A stretch of 42,455 bases of DNA. Source: a virus. This document shows positions 7,343 through 15,613 of the stretch, piece by piece; position 1 is the first letter of the stretch, and each line of letters begins with the position of its first letter. A program made the translations under genes and the position numbers. Location of the stretch: positions 1-42,455 of IMG/VR virus record IMGVR_UViG_3300043570_002681; one strand, given 5' to 3'. The notes beneath the pieces are model-generated. The model was not told the origin of the DNA. It ran no database searches and saw nothing but the letters and a program-made list of their open reading frames with translations.

Positions 7343-7585
7343 ATGGAAAAGTTTTTAGAATTTATTTGGGAATTGGTTGGACCATTAGTAACACATATTT
7401 TTATGTTTGTTTTTGGAATGGTAATGTTTGGATGGGTCCTTAGTCTATTTGGATTACTTGTATTTTTTACACCAAGTCCCCTATGGCTAAGATGTGTTAT
7501 AGGAGTTTTTGACTCTTTCTGTGCAATTATGATAATTTATGGATGGATTTATAGAGCTTACGAACGGGTTTATAAACAAAACTAG
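7343..7585 (+). CDS. Membrane protein (80 aa)
   Basis: Begins 2 nt after the cca-like stop. Three hydrophobic stretches are visible (about 9-24, 26-45 and 50-68) with a short charged tail. A small multi-pass inner-membrane protein of unknown role. Confidence 0.7.
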   Translation: MEKFLEFIWELVGPLVTHIFMFVFGMVMFGWVLSLFGLLVFFTPSPLWLRCVIGVFDSFCAIMIIYGWIYRAYERVYKQN

Positions 7586-7604
7586 TTTTTTAAATATAAT
7601 ACTT

Positions 7605-7895
7605 ATGAAACAACTTGAAGACAAAGAAATTTTAATATGTGCCTGCCACTCGACCGACCATCAACTTATTATCTTATACGATGAGGATGAGGTTGAAGGA
7701 CACAAATATCCGACATGTTACTTTCATATACATTTAAAGAAAATACCATTTTGGCAACGCGTTAAGTATGGAATCCAATACATTTTTGGAAGACAATGCA
7801 ACTACGGGGCATTTGATGAATTTATATTTAATCCAAAAGATGCCGACAAATTACAAGAACTTGTTAACTATTTAAAAGATTTAAGAAATGATTAG
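7605..7895 (+). CDS. Hypothetical protein (96 aa)
   Basis: The frame is open from 7539, but I place the start at the ATG at 7605, which follows an A/T-rich leader and avoids overlap with the upstream membrane gene. The product is soluble, begins MKQLEDKEILICACHSTDHQ, and ends in a helical NYLKDLRND. It overlaps the next gene by 8 nt. Function unknown. Confidence 0.65.
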   Translation: MKQLEDKEILICACHSTDHQLIILYDEDEVEGHKYPTCYFHIHLKKIPFWQRVKYGIQYIFGRQCNYGAFDEFIFNPKDADKLQELVNYLKDLRND

Positions 7896-8292
7896 AGTAT
7901 ATTTAGATGACGTAAGAACACCGGTTGAAAAAGACTGGGTTGTTGTTAGAAGTTACGATGAATTTGTAGAGAAAGTTACCCAAATTGGACTTGAGAACAT
8001 TGACTTGATTTCATTAGACCATGACTTGGGAGACACTGCAATGGCCGAATGGCATAAAAATGTTTACCACAATTACGAATTGAACTATGATAATATTACG
8101 GAAAAGACTGGAATGGATTGCACTAAATGGTTGGTTAATCAATGGTTGGATGGAGCTACTGTTGTTCCTGTTGTAATACACTCGGCAAACGCAGTAGGTA
8201 GTGCAAATATGATGGGTTACATTAATAACTATAGACATATTCATAGATTGCCACAGAATTGCATCCGTGTAAGAATCGAACACACTGTATAG
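7888..8292 (+). CDS. Cyclic-phosphate processing receiver-domain protein (cREC type)
   Basis: Receiver-like fold of 134 aa. The start VYLDDVRTP gives the acidic pair, LISLDHDLGD (about 41-50) is diagnostic of this family, and VVIHSANAVGSANM (about 92-105) follows. The cREC family was predicted from comparative genomics to process cyclic phosphates at RNA ends in RNA-repair operons. Its neighbours here (a CCA-adding enzyme upstream and an RNA-repair-type HAD gene 640 nt downstream) fit that prediction. Biochemical activity is inferred. Confidence 0.8.
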   Translation: MIRVYLDDVRTPVEKDWVVVRSYDEFVEKVTQIGLENIDLISLDHDLGDTAMAEWHKNVYHNYELNYDNITEKTGMDCTKWLVNQWLDGATVVPVVIHSANAVGSANMMGYINNYRHIHRLPQNCIRVRIEHTV

Positions 8293-8294
8293 CT

Positions 8295-8501
8295 ATGGCA
8301 TATTATAATGGCCCTCGTAGAAAAAAGAAAGTTGACCCAAGTACGGTAAGACAGAGAACATCCCAAGAGGACTTTGAAAACGTACTTGGAAAACTTAAGA
8401 AAGAGGATATTAATATAGACCCTTATTCACAAATTAGAACTATTAACGGAATCCCACATAAGTATAAAGACGGACAGTGGGTACCACTAACAAAATTATA
8501 A
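8295..8501 (+). CDS. Hypothetical basic protein (68 aa)
   Basis: Start placed at the ATG at 8295, 2 nt after the upstream stop. The N-terminus is basic (GPRRKKKVDPSTVRQR). The C-terminus NGIPHKYKDGQWVPL looks like the short beta motif of many phage proteins of unknown role. No domain assigned. Confidence 0.65.
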   Translation: MAYYNGPRRKKKVDPSTVRQRTSQEDFENVLGKLKKEDINIDPYSQIRTINGIPHKYKDGQWVPLTKL

Positions 8502-8502
8502 A

Positions 8503-8733
8503 ATGGCAGCAGAAGGAAATACACTAATGGAAATCGAGGAATGGATTGTTAAGACTATTAATTCATGTACTACAATTCAACAGATAATTCGTTCCAGAAA
8601 CTTAATAGATTTGTACTATAAAAAACTTTCGAACGAAACTAACCTGTCTTGGGAAATAAAAAGACATCTTAAAGATAATCTAGTAGAGCACTACAAGAAT
8701 ACAAAATTAGAATTAATTCAAAATAAAGCATGA
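8503..8733 (+). CDS. Hypothetical protein (76 aa)
   Basis: Starts 1 nt after the upstream stop and overlaps the next gene by 4 nt (ATGA). All-helical, soluble, charged. No known motif. Confidence 0.65.
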   Translation: MAAEGNTLMEIEEWIVKTINSCTTIQQIIRSRNLIDLYYKKLSNETNLSWEIKRHLKDNLVEHYKNTKLELIQNKA

Positions 8734-8930
8734 AACAGAGAGAACTCTTAATAAGAATTGGAATTGCAGCATTTTTCCTTTTGATTGCATATTCACTTGC
8801 ATCATTTGTAATGCTATCCTTTAATATTGCTAAATGGTCCGAAAATGCCAGAGTAATTACTGCCCTATGCGGGTCAGGATTATCACTAGCAGCTGCTACA
8901 TATCCAGGTTATAAATTTGAAGAAGAATAG
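8730..8930 (+). CDS. Membrane protein (66 aa)
   Basis: Coupled to the upstream gene by ATGA. Two hydrophobic helices (about 7-31 and 40-58). Function unknown. Confidence 0.65.
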   Translation: MKQRELLIRIGIAAFFLLIAYSLASFVMLSFNIAKWSENARVITALCGSGLSLAAATYPGYKFEEE

Positions 8931-8931
8931 G

Positions 8932-9507
8932 ATGAAAGTAATATTTTTAGATAACGATGGAGTAATCTGCCTCTATAATAACTGGGGAGGTAGAGCAAAG
9001 AAATGGAGCAAGTATACCAAACTTAATCCAGGTCAGACCAGTCTAGCACTTGCACCAGTAGATATTCGTTTTGATGACTTTGACAAGAAAGCTGTTAAGG
9101 TATTAAACCAAATCTTGGAAGAGACTGGAGCTGAAATTGTAGTAAGTTCTGACTGGAGGCTACATGCTAACCTTGAGGAAATCGGAGAATATTACTTGGC
9201 AAAAGGAATCTTGAAGGCTCCAATAGCATTTACTAAAAGATATATTGGTTGCGATAAACCAGACGAATTTGAATGGAAGCGTAGTACGATGTACGAACAA
9301 CAGAGATGTATCGAAGTTCGACAATACCTAACTGACCATCCAGAAATTACCAACTGGGTTTGTATTGATGACTTAGAACTTGGAGAGAGGGACAAATACC
9401 ATCACGCTCAAGAATGGGGACTATCTAATTTTGTACATACCCCAAACGAAAAAGAGGGAATTAAACAACAAGGGGTTAAAGATAAAGTTTTACAATTTTT
9501 AAAATAA
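8932..9507 (+). CDS. HAD-fold phosphatase-like protein of the RNA-repair 'Swiss Army Knife' type
   Basis: The ATG at 8932 (191 aa) directly follows the upstream stop and opens on the HAD motif VIFLDNDGVI. VVSSDWRLHANLEEIGEYYL (about 67-86) matches the S-S-D-W-R signature of HAD_SAK proteins. The MYEQQRCIEVRQYL helix and NWVCIDDLELG (about 142-152) supply the final acidic motif. The middle Asp of the usual DxD is replaced by Asn-Asp. Relatives are fused to or encoded beside RNA ligases and kinases. Here it lies in the same operon as cREC and a CCA-adding enzyme, suggesting end-healing of broken RNA. Confidence 0.8.
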   Translation: MKVIFLDNDGVICLYNNWGGRAKKWSKYTKLNPGQTSLALAPVDIRFDDFDKKAVKVLNQILEETGAEIVVSSDWRLHANLEEIGEYYLAKGILKAPIAFTKRYIGCDKPDEFEWKRSTMYEQQRCIEVRQYLTDHPEITNWVCIDDLELGERDKYHHAQEWGLSNFVHTPNEKEGIKQQGVKDKVLQFLK

Positions 9508-9513
9508 AAGGTT

Positions 9514-9885
9514 ATGTTTAGAAGAACTAAGATTAAATTTGCTAAAAAATTTAGACAAGAATTATCTTCGGAAGACTTAAGAGGCTACCGAAATATCTTA
9601 AAGTTGTTGTATCACCCTAAGGCTGAAACACCTCTTAAAGATCCGGATGTTGCAAAATTTTATATTCAAGTACCATCACTTCACCTAGACCTAATTATCG
9701 ATGCCGAAAAGGCAGAAATTGTTAACACAAAACAAATCTATCCATTAAATCTAAATGTAAAAGTAACGGAGAGAGCCGTTAAAAGAATTATACAAGAAGT
9801 TGCTAAACAGCGAGCAGACCTTGAAGAGGTAATCCGTGGTAAAAAAGAGACAATATTAATCAAACTTTATAGCCAAATAAAATAA
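9514..9885 (+). CDS. Hypothetical protein (123 aa)
   Basis: Soluble, basic N-terminus (MFRRTKIKFAKKFRQ), then alternating beta and helical segments. Ends one base into the next gene. No recognisable domain. Confidence 0.68.
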   Translation: MFRRTKIKFAKKFRQELSSEDLRGYRNILKLLYHPKAETPLKDPDVAKFYIQVPSLHLDLIIDAEKAEIVNTKQIYPLNLNVKVTERAVKRIIQEVAKQRADLEEVIRGKKETILIKLYSQIK

Positions 9886-10289
9886 TGAAGAACAATAACT
9901 ATATGACCGATGAGGACTTTGAAGCTTTTTTAAAAAGTATCGGAGGACTTGAAAATGGTTACTACACTGGAAGGGATCCTATTACGGCTAGAGGTTACTT
10001 TGCCGTAGATAATGGTTGGCTAGGAATCTTACAGAGACTTATTGTAGACCTTATTGAACTTGGATGGGACAAACAAATTTGCCAAGTTAAAGAAAAGTTC
10101 GGAGGACTCCGATTCTATACCAATGGAGTCTCTGAAGACGTTTACAGTCGAATCCGTTTGGCTGAAGATGCTTCTTATATCACTTGCGAAAAGTGTGGAG
10201 AGCTAGGAGAACTGCGAGGCGGTGGTTGGATGGCAACCTTATGTGATGAACATTCCGAAGGCCGAGAAACTTACAAAGACCCTTTTTAA
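9885..10289 (+). CDS. Hypothetical protein with a putative zinc site (134 aa)
   Basis: Overlaps its neighbours by 1 nt at both ends. Contains QVKEKFGGLRFY (about 64-75), a phrase that recurs in small phage and bacterial proteins of unknown role. It is followed by CEKC and CDEH near the C-terminus, a likely Cys3His zinc site. Biochemical function unknown. Confidence 0.7.
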   Translation: MKNNNYMTDEDFEAFLKSIGGLENGYYTGRDPITARGYFAVDNGWLGILQRLIVDLIELGWDKQICQVKEKFGGLRFYTNGVSEDVYSRIRLAEDASYITCEKCGELGELRGGGWMATLCDEHSEGRETYKDPF

Positions 10290-10879
10290 TGATTAAATCA
10301 CCTAAAGTATTAGTGGCTCCACCTTATGGAGAACTTGAAAAGCAGATGTATCGAGAATGGCTCATTGAGTATGGATTCAAACCATATTTTCTTGGAGCTG
10401 AATGTAAAATCATTGATGCACCATTAATACTTTGTGGAGGTGGAGATATTGGTAAAAGTCCAAAGAGAGATGCTAGAGAAACCGAATGGATTCGGAGCGC
10501 TCTTGAAAATGGACAACCAATAATTGGAATCTGTCGAGGAATGCAACTCTTAAACCACTACTTTGGTGGAGAGGTTGAAAATATACCCGAAAGGCTCCAA
10601 GAAAACCATCTCAATGATGTATTCGATGATGATGAAGACCATTCATTCCGACTATCCGAGTTTCATCAAGTTTATGATAGTGATGGTGATTCAAGAGAGG
10701 TCAATTCAAGACACCACCAACACTGCCGTTGGGTTCCATTGAACTTTGAAATTACCCACAGGGCATTAGATGGTACTGTTGAAGGATTTCAAGATGTAGA
10801 GAAGAGGATTTGGGCAGTTCAATGGCACCCAGAACGGGAAGAATGCGAGAACAATGAATATCCACTCAATAAACTTTAA
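10289..10879 (+). CDS. Class I glutamine amidotransferase-like / C26 peptidase-like protein
   Basis: 196 aa with the whole class I amidotransferase triad. The nucleophile elbow is PIIGICRGMQLLN (about 75-87, Cys81). The His-Glu pair is in WAVQWHPERE near the C-terminus. LCGGGDIG and SRHHQ match gamma-glutamyl-GABA hydrolase (PuuD-like) members. Such enzymes hydrolyse gamma-glutamyl amides. In a phage the substrate could be a nucleotide or peptide amide, which I cannot tell. It ends the RNA-repair operon, with its stop codon inside the next promoter module. Confidence 0.85.
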   Translation: MIKSPKVLVAPPYGELEKQMYREWLIEYGFKPYFLGAECKIIDAPLILCGGGDIGKSPKRDARETEWIRSALENGQPIIGICRGMQLLNHYFGGEVENIPERLQENHLNDVFDDDEDHSFRLSEFHQVYDSDGDSREVNSRHHQHCRWVPLNFEITHRALDGTVEGFQDVEKRIWAVQWHPEREECENNEYPLNKL

Positions 10880-10950
10880 CATAATTTTAACATTCTGGAT
10901 TTTCCGGAATGATACTTATTGATTATATTTACATTATAATTAAAACAACA
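10876..10950 (+). promoter_or_regulatory. Promoter module copy 4 (full form)
   Basis: TTAACA at 10876-10881 and 10887-10892, 7 bp, TTTTCCGG (10900-10907), 16 bp, TATATTTACA (10924-10933). A hairpin CATTCTGGA/TCCGGAATG (10891-10911) covers the TTTTCCGG box but has no T-tract after it, so it is at best a weak terminator. It drives the unit starting at 10968. Confidence 0.82.
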
Positions 10951-10967
10951 ATTTAAAAACAAATCAC

Positions 10968-11162
10968 ATGAAAACAGTAATTGGAAGTATTTTGGTAGAA
11001 TTAAGTGTAGACACGATCATGATTAAAGATGCTAAGACATTAGACTTGATTAGAGCAAAAACAGTTAATGCAAACGACGCGGTCGACACCTACAAAGAAT
11101 TAGTAGTGACACTTACTGAGAAACATAGAAATTTAATGGCAAAAGAACAAGAAAATGATTAA
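10968..11162 (+). CDS. Hypothetical protein (64 aa)
   Basis: First gene after promoter copy 4. Short acidic beta-alpha protein with a C-terminal charged helix. Overlaps the next gene by 8 nt. No known motif. Confidence 0.68.
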   Translation: MKTVIGSILVELSVDTIMIKDAKTLDLIRAKTVNANDAVDTYKELVVTLTEKHRNLMAKEQEND

Positions 11163-11376
11163 AACACAAACAAACATTTATGATTCGTCCACGATTAAAG
11201 CATCGACATACGAGTATGAGAGTAAAAACCTTTATGTGGTTTTTGGCCATGCGACTTACAGATACATTGATGTACCTGCAGCAGTCTATCAAGAATTTGC
11301 GAACGCCGAATCGCAAGGAATTGCCCTAAACAGTTTGATTAAGGGTACATATGAATTTGTAAAACTAGAGGAATAA
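11155..11376 (+). CDS. KTSC-domain-like protein (73 aa)
   Basis: The order SSTIKASTYEYESKNLYVVF, then TYRYIDVPAAVYQEF, then a terminal I-K-G-T-Y matches the small KTSC domain, which occurs alone or at the ends of larger proteins. The domain is thought to bind nucleic acid or protein but its role is not established. Confidence 0.72.
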   Translation: MIKTQTNIYDSSTIKASTYEYESKNLYVVFGHATYRYIDVPAAVYQEFANAESQGIALNSLIKGTYEFVKLEE

Positions 11377-11377
11377 G

Positions 11378-11743
11378 ATGGGAAATTTCATAGTACATAA
11401 AGACCTTAAAACGGTAGAAATCTTAATGAGCTACCAGCGGTTAGAAGATGGTAAGGAACTTCCTAGTGTAATTGCTCTTGGAGCATCAACCCAACGAGCA
11501 TATACTTCAAGTACTCGATTTGGAGCAGTTGGAGAAGTAACATACAAAACTTCTTACAATAAGAGAAATGGTCAAAAGGTATGGAACTATTATTTGATTT
11601 GGGGAGTTGATGACCGATTCGAAGAGTCAGGATTCCAACTACTAACTACCAGAACAGGTAGAAAGGTAAGCCTTAAAAATGCATTAAAAATATTCAATGA
11701 TGCTAGAAAGGCTACCGAATTTGTAAACTTTTCAAGGATTTAA
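11378..11743 (+). CDS. Hypothetical protein (121 aa)
   Basis: Starts 1 nt after the upstream stop. Basic, mainly beta protein with a C-terminal helix. No motif recognised. Confidence 0.68.
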   Translation: MGNFIVHKDLKTVEILMSYQRLEDGKELPSVIALGASTQRAYTSSTRFGAVGEVTYKTSYNKRNGQKVWNYYLIWGVDDRFEESGFQLLTTRTGRKVSLKNALKIFNDARKATEFVNFSRI

Positions 11744-11752
11744 GATATAATT

Positions 11753-11995
11753 ATGACACTAAGAGATAAATTCCAACAATGGTTTATCAATGATGTTGAA
11801 GAGCATTATGAAGGTACTGTAGAGGAAGTTGCTATCGAACATGAAAAGGTAGCAGATGAATTTGCTATTGGATTTGCATTTTACTTGTCTGATAATTACA
11901 CATCAAGAACATTAGATACTTGGGATGATGCAGTTGGAATTAGGTTTACAACAAAAGAACTATTAGAAATCTATAAAAAAGAAAAAGGACTATGA
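11753..11995 (+). CDS. Hypothetical protein (80 aa)
   Basis: Acidic, helical. The segment FAIGFAFYLSDNY followed by a TTKELLEIYKKEKGL tail is common in small phage proteins of unknown role. It overlaps the exonuclease gene by 4 nt (ATGA), so the two are probably translated together. Confidence 0.68.
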   Translation: MTLRDKFQQWFINDVEEHYEGTVEEVAIEHEKVADEFAIGFAFYLSDNYTSRTLDTWDDAVGIRFTTKELLEIYKKEKGL

Positions 11996-12672
11996 AATAC
12001 ATTAGTATCGATATCGAAACAACAGGATTAGACCCTGAAAACTGTCAAATCCTTTCAATAGGTGCGGTTATTGAAGACACACATCTTTCAATTCCATTCG
12101 AAGACCTACCAAAATTCCATGCGGTTATTAAACGTGAGAATGTTTCAGGAAGTATTTTTGCCCTGAATATGAATAGAGACCTAATTCAGGCGATGAAGGA
12201 CCATTCTGAAGCCCGAACCGATGAGGCAAAGAAGCTGGTTGAGGAATCATTTGGAGCCAGTTTTTATCATGAAGATGAGGTTGTTGAGGCACTTTACCAA
12301 TTTTGTTATAGAAATGGTTTGGTTGATTTAGACCCTAACTTTTTATATAAACAAATGAAAGTTGTCGACGGTATTGCATATCCAATTTTAGGTTCAAATA
12401 TGGTAAAAACCTATCTGAACTGTGCTGGTAAAAACTTTGCAGGATTTGACAAGAAATTCTTAGAGAAGTTGCCAAGATGGAAACAAGTCTTTTCAATTCG
12501 CAGTCGAGTATTGGACCCAGGAATCTTATTTGTTGATTGGATTAATGATGAAAGTGTTCCAGGATTGGACGAATGTAAAAAACGTGCAGGAATCGATGGT
12601 GTAGTAACTCACAATGCAGTCGAAGATGCAATGGATGTTGTAATGTTACTTAGACAGTGTTATCAAGCATAA
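11992..12672 (+). CDS. DnaQ-like 3'-5' exonuclease
   Basis: 226 aa RNase-H-fold exonuclease. Exo I is SIDIETTGLDP (Asp and Glu about 6 and 8). The Exo II region is GKNFAGFDKKFL (about 142-153). Exo III is VTHNAVEDAMDV (about 204-215), with the His-x4-Asp arrangement of DEDDh enzymes. The size suggests a stand-alone proofreading- or oligoribonuclease-like enzyme. A 60-residue insert between Exo I and Exo II distinguishes it from compact forms. Substrate (DNA or RNA) cannot be told from sequence. Confidence 0.85.
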   Translation: MKYISIDIETTGLDPENCQILSIGAVIEDTHLSIPFEDLPKFHAVIKRENVSGSIFALNMNRDLIQAMKDHSEARTDEAKKLVEESFGASFYHEDEVVEALYQFCYRNGLVDLDPNFLYKQMKVVDGIAYPILGSNMVKTYLNCAGKNFAGFDKKFLEKLPRWKQVFSIRSRVLDPGILFVDWINDESVPGLDECKKRAGIDGVVTHNAVEDAMDVVMLLRQCYQA

Positions 12673-12675
12673 ATT

Positions 12676-12870
12676 ATGGCAACAAGTTTTACATTAACCG
12701 AAAGACAGGAGGCGGAACTCAAAGAATGGCAAGCAAAGATTAAAGAACTCTTTGGAGAGTACGGTCACTATGATTATACATTTACCCCATACGGAATGGG
12801 AATGGGATTAATGGTTAAGAGCCATAAAACTGGAACAACACTAGATTTAAGTTTTGTAGAAGATTGGTAA
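12676..12870 (+). CDS. Hypothetical protein (64 aa)
   Basis: Follows the exonuclease gene by 3 nt. N-terminal charged helix, then a Gly/Met-rich beta stretch (TPYGMGMGLMVKS). No known domain. Confidence 0.65.
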   Translation: MATSFTLTERQEAELKEWQAKIKELFGEYGHYDYTFTPYGMGMGLMVKSHKTGTTLDLSFVEDW

Positions 12871-12871
12871 T

Positions 12872-13300
12872 ATGGAAGAAAAATATATAACATTTGAAAC
12901 AGCTAAATTATCTAAAGAAAAGGGATTTAATGTACCCGTTAATAATGCTTATGATTTAAAAGGAGAATTTGGCAATTATTATGATATTGTTAATGAGTCT
13001 CCATTTGATTATGAAGATGACCATATTGATTATGATTCTTTAAGATATTCTGCACCAACACAGGCCCTTCTGCAAAAATGGTTGCGAAAAGTACATCAAA
13101 TCTATGTAGACGTAGATATTGACCAGACTACCGCCCCTAAATTTTGCTATATGATTAGTAGATTTATTGGAAATCCACTTGATTTAACGGCTGAGGAATG
13201 GGGTTGGGAGAACCTTCCTAATGGAGTTGATTGGGGACTACACAGAAGTTGGGAAGACGCTCTTGAAGAAGGATTATTTGAAGCACTAAAATTAATATAG
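12872..13300 (+). CDS. Hypothetical protein (142 aa)
   Basis: Acidic and Tyr/Asp-rich; the order 'Y-x3-E', ALLQKWLRKVHQIYVDVDID and a Trp-rich C-terminus resembles a family of phage proteins of unknown role that begin by describing 'ETAKL...KEKGF'. No catalytic motif seen. Confidence 0.68.
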   Translation: MEEKYITFETAKLSKEKGFNVPVNNAYDLKGEFGNYYDIVNESPFDYEDDHIDYDSLRYSAPTQALLQKWLRKVHQIYVDVDIDQTTAPKFCYMISRFIGNPLDLTAEEWGWENLPNGVDWGLHRSWEDALEEGLFEALKLI

Positions 13301-13301
13301 A

Positions 13302-13937
13302 ATGGAACCAGAATTAGACATATTTGACGAATGGGCTGAAGAGCGAGCCAAAAAACCCTGGATTGTAAGAAAACTACAATACATTCCAGCATGGTGGAAT
13401 CATGATGGAAAGTACATGCATACCACTTTCAAGAGAGGTATCAAAAGCGTTTGGTATTGGTTACCTATCATTTGGAAAGACCGACACTGGGATTCTCACT
13501 ACATCTTTGAGATAATGAAGCATAAATTAACTGCTCAAGCCGATTATATTGGTCGTAGAGATTTACATACCCGGGCACAAGAGGATGCCCGTATCATGAG
13601 ATTATGTGTAAAGTTGATGGGACTGGTTCAAGATGAGTTTTATAGTTCTGAGTACTCTGATTATCACAAGACAAAACATTGGTTTGAGCCCGTTCCGGAT
13701 AAACCAACTCTATCTTCATGGGAGAGCAAGTTACTTGAAGAGAACTTTGATGACTACTTTAAGAAATATCCACTGATTTATAAAAGAGTCCTGGCTGGAG
13801 AAGGAGTTTTTGGTAGAGAAGGCCGCGAAGAGGACAAACAAATCATTGCAATGAACATCGGACATATTAATCATGACCGTGCAAGAAAATTGTTATTCAA
13901 ATTAATGGAACAAAACATTGAAAGATGGTGGGACTAG
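13302..13937 (+). CDS. Hypothetical protein (211 aa)
   Basis: Soluble, very Trp/Tyr/His-rich. It contains several Asp/His pairs (DSHYIFEIMKHKL, DYHKTKHWFEP) that could bind metal or nucleic acid. No recognised family. It overlaps the next small membrane gene by 13 nt. Confidence 0.7.
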   Translation: MEPELDIFDEWAEERAKKPWIVRKLQYIPAWWNHDGKYMHTTFKRGIKSVWYWLPIIWKDRHWDSHYIFEIMKHKLTAQADYIGRRDLHTRAQEDARIMRLCVKLMGLVQDEFYSSEYSDYHKTKHWFEPVPDKPTLSSWESKLLEENFDDYFKKYPLIYKRVLAGEGVFGREGREEDKQIIAMNIGHINHDRARKLLFKLMEQNIERWWD

Positions 13938-14089
13938 CTGTTATAATTTATTTTGTAGTAGTAGGAGCATGGGCTGCCTACGAATTATATACAGCTCCTC
14001 ATTTAGATGACAATGGGAATGAGATTAAAAAAGAAACAAAGACGGATAATCTTCTAGATTTTGATGAAGATGAAGAATTTTTATGTTAA
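13925..14089 (+). CDS. Small membrane protein (54 aa)
   Basis: Start at the ATG within the end of the upstream gene. One N-terminal membrane helix (VGLAVIIYFVVVGAWAAY) precedes an acidic cytoplasmic-type tail ending DEDEEFLC. The stop lies inside the TTAACA repeat of promoter copy 5. Confidence 0.65.
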   Translation: MVGLAVIIYFVVVGAWAAYELYTAPHLDDNGNEIKKETKTDNLLDFDEDEEFLC

Positions 14090-14159
14090 CAAAACTTTAA
14101 CACTCCAGATTTTACCGTCTGGGGTTTTTTGATTATATTTACATATCAAATTTAAAACT
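14086..14159 (+). promoter_or_regulatory. Promoter module copy 5 (full form)
   Basis: TTAACA at 14086-14091 and 14097-14102, 7 bp, TTTTACCG (14110-14117), 16 bp, TATATTTACA (14134-14143), leader straight into the denV ATG at 14160. The upstream box is the loop of the terminator hairpin at 14103-14124. Confidence 0.85.
14103..14130 (+). terminator. Rho-independent terminator nested in promoter copy 5
   Basis: CTCCAGA (14103-14109) pairs with TCTGGGG (14118-14124) including one G-T pair, followed by TTTTTT. Confidence 0.8.
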
Positions 14160-14600
14160 ATGACCCGAATCAATGCGCACATCCGGCCAATAAAACTATG
14201 TGACCAACATCTTGTTGCAGAATACCGAGAAATCTTAAGAACTAATGCACTTGCAATTAAGAGGGCCAGGAAAGAGGGAAAGCCGATGTTAGGTAACATT
14301 CAACAATCCTTTACACTTGGAGGTGGACACGTTACATTCTTTTATGACAAATTGTTGTATATCCATCTCAGGTTTAATGCTCTTAGAAGTGAACTGGTGA
14401 ATCGAGGAATGAATCCCACTATTGAATGGAAGTTAGATGAGCTTGAAGAGTTCAAGTGGTTATACAACGACTGGCCGGAAGACCCAAGAGCAAATCAATT
14501 AATTGTCGAAAGAATCCTGGAGCGGGCCAGAGAGATGAAAAAGATTTCACACAATTCTAAGAATATTGACTACGAAACATATTGTGAAATTTTAACATAA
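14160..14600 (+). CDS. denV: Pyrimidine-dimer DNA glycosylase / endonuclease V (DenV)
   Basis: Clear homologue of T4 endonuclease V (146 aa against 138). The start MTRIN gives the catalytic Thr2, whose alpha-amino group attacks the damaged nucleotide. DQHLVAEYREILR supplies the catalytic Glu (24 here, 23 in T4) and the flanking Arg residues. FTLGGGHVTFFYDKL matches the DNA-contact region. The enzyme cuts the glycosidic bond of cyclobutane dimers and nicks the abasic site. The start is fixed because Thr must follow the initiator Met. It is the only gene of its unit, lying between two promoter modules. Confidence 0.95.
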   Translation: MTRINAHIRPIKLCDQHLVAEYREILRTNALAIKRARKEGKPMLGNIQQSFTLGGGHVTFFYDKLLYIHLRFNALRSELVNRGMNPTIEWKLDELEEFKWLYNDWPEDPRANQLIVERILERAREMKKISHNSKNIDYETYCEILT

Positions 14601-14665
14601 ATTTAACACAAAAAAGTTTCCGGATTCCATAATATTGATTATATTTACATATCTAATTAAAACAA
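14592..14665 (+). promoter_or_regulatory. Promoter module copy 6
   Basis: TTAACA at 14592-14597 (inside the end of denV) and 14603-14608, 7 bp, GTTTCCGG (14616-14623), 16 bp, TATATTTACA (14640-14649). No terminator hairpin in this copy. It drives the three-gene unit from 14673. Confidence 0.82.
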
Positions 14666-14672
14666 AGAAATC

Positions 14673-15020
14673 ATGACAAAAACACAAACAATCGGGCTAA
14701 TTGAATTAACAACCCAAAGACAGGCAAATAATGGAACTCAATGTTTTCATGACCCAATGACTGGGTGTGATTATCTTAGCTACGAAAGTGGTTATGTGCG
14801 CCGTAAATATTCTGGTTTAAGTTATCGTGGATATGTACAAAGCACGATTTACCAATTAAATAAAACCAAAAGAGTCCTAAGAGAATCAACATACACTCCT
14901 GGTAGATTTTATGATTGTGTTGAACGTATTATGGAAATGAACTTAGAGAACAGAATCGATATAATTGTTAGAGCAACTACAAATTTCCGAAAATATTTAA
15001 GAAAATACACCCAAAAATAA
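14673..15020 (+). CDS. Hypothetical protein (115 aa)
   Basis: First gene after promoter copy 6. Basic, Tyr/Arg/Thr-rich, probably nucleic-acid-associated by charge, but without a known motif. Confidence 0.68.
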   Translation: MTKTQTIGLIELTTQRQANNGTQCFHDPMTGCDYLSYESGYVRRKYSGLSYRGYVQSTIYQLNKTKRVLRESTYTPGRFYDCVERIMEMNLENRIDIIVRATTNFRKYLRKYTQK

Positions 15021-15021
15021 T

Positions 15022-15603
15022 ATGAAACTATACACAGAACCACAGGTTAAAAAGCTTTTACAAACACAGAGAGGTAATTGTTACGTTGCAGTCCTTGGAG
15101 AAACTAAAGATGAAAAAATTGCAAGTTTAGCAGTCTCTGCACCCCTTCCAGGAGGAGATGATTTTGAAAAGTATTATGGAATCGACCCAGAGGCCCTATT
15201 CAAAGAGGACCAGGAGGATGGAGAATTACAAGGAAACTTTGAAGGGTTTCAGCGGGCAAGAGAATCTGCAAAGACCTCTTTTAATGCAACAGTTCCGACC
15301 CTTAATTCAATGGTTGATAAAATCGTTAATCTTAAGGAATTGATAGTAACCTTAGCAGTACAGGGTCTTCCAACCGAAAAGGTGGTAAAACGTCTTGCAA
15401 AACTGGATAATAGTTTTACGGCTCTTGCAAAAAAATCTGATGCATATAAACAAGAATTGGACAGACAGGACACATTGATTAAGAACTATAAAGACTGGAA
15501 TGAACGCAAATTGTTTATGCATTGGAAATATTTAACTCACTTCGGAGTAACCTCTGAACCTTGGTTAGATTGGAAGAAACAATTTGCTGATGTGATGATA
15601 TAA
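15022..15603 (+). CDS. Hypothetical coiled-coil-type protein (193 aa)
   Basis: Starts 1 nt after the upstream stop. The N-terminal third is mixed. Residues about 85-160 are a long helical, Lys/Leu/Asp-rich stretch that could form a coiled coil. The C-terminus is Trp-rich. No family recognised. Confidence 0.7.
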   Translation: MKLYTEPQVKKLLQTQRGNCYVAVLGETKDEKIASLAVSAPLPGGDDFEKYYGIDPEALFKEDQEDGELQGNFEGFQRARESAKTSFNATVPTLNSMVDKIVNLKELIVTLAVQGLPTEKVVKRLAKLDNSFTALAKKSDAYKQELDRQDTLIKNYKDWNERKLFMHWKYLTHFGVTSEPWLDWKKQFADVMI

Positions 15604-15613
15604 TATTAAAGAT

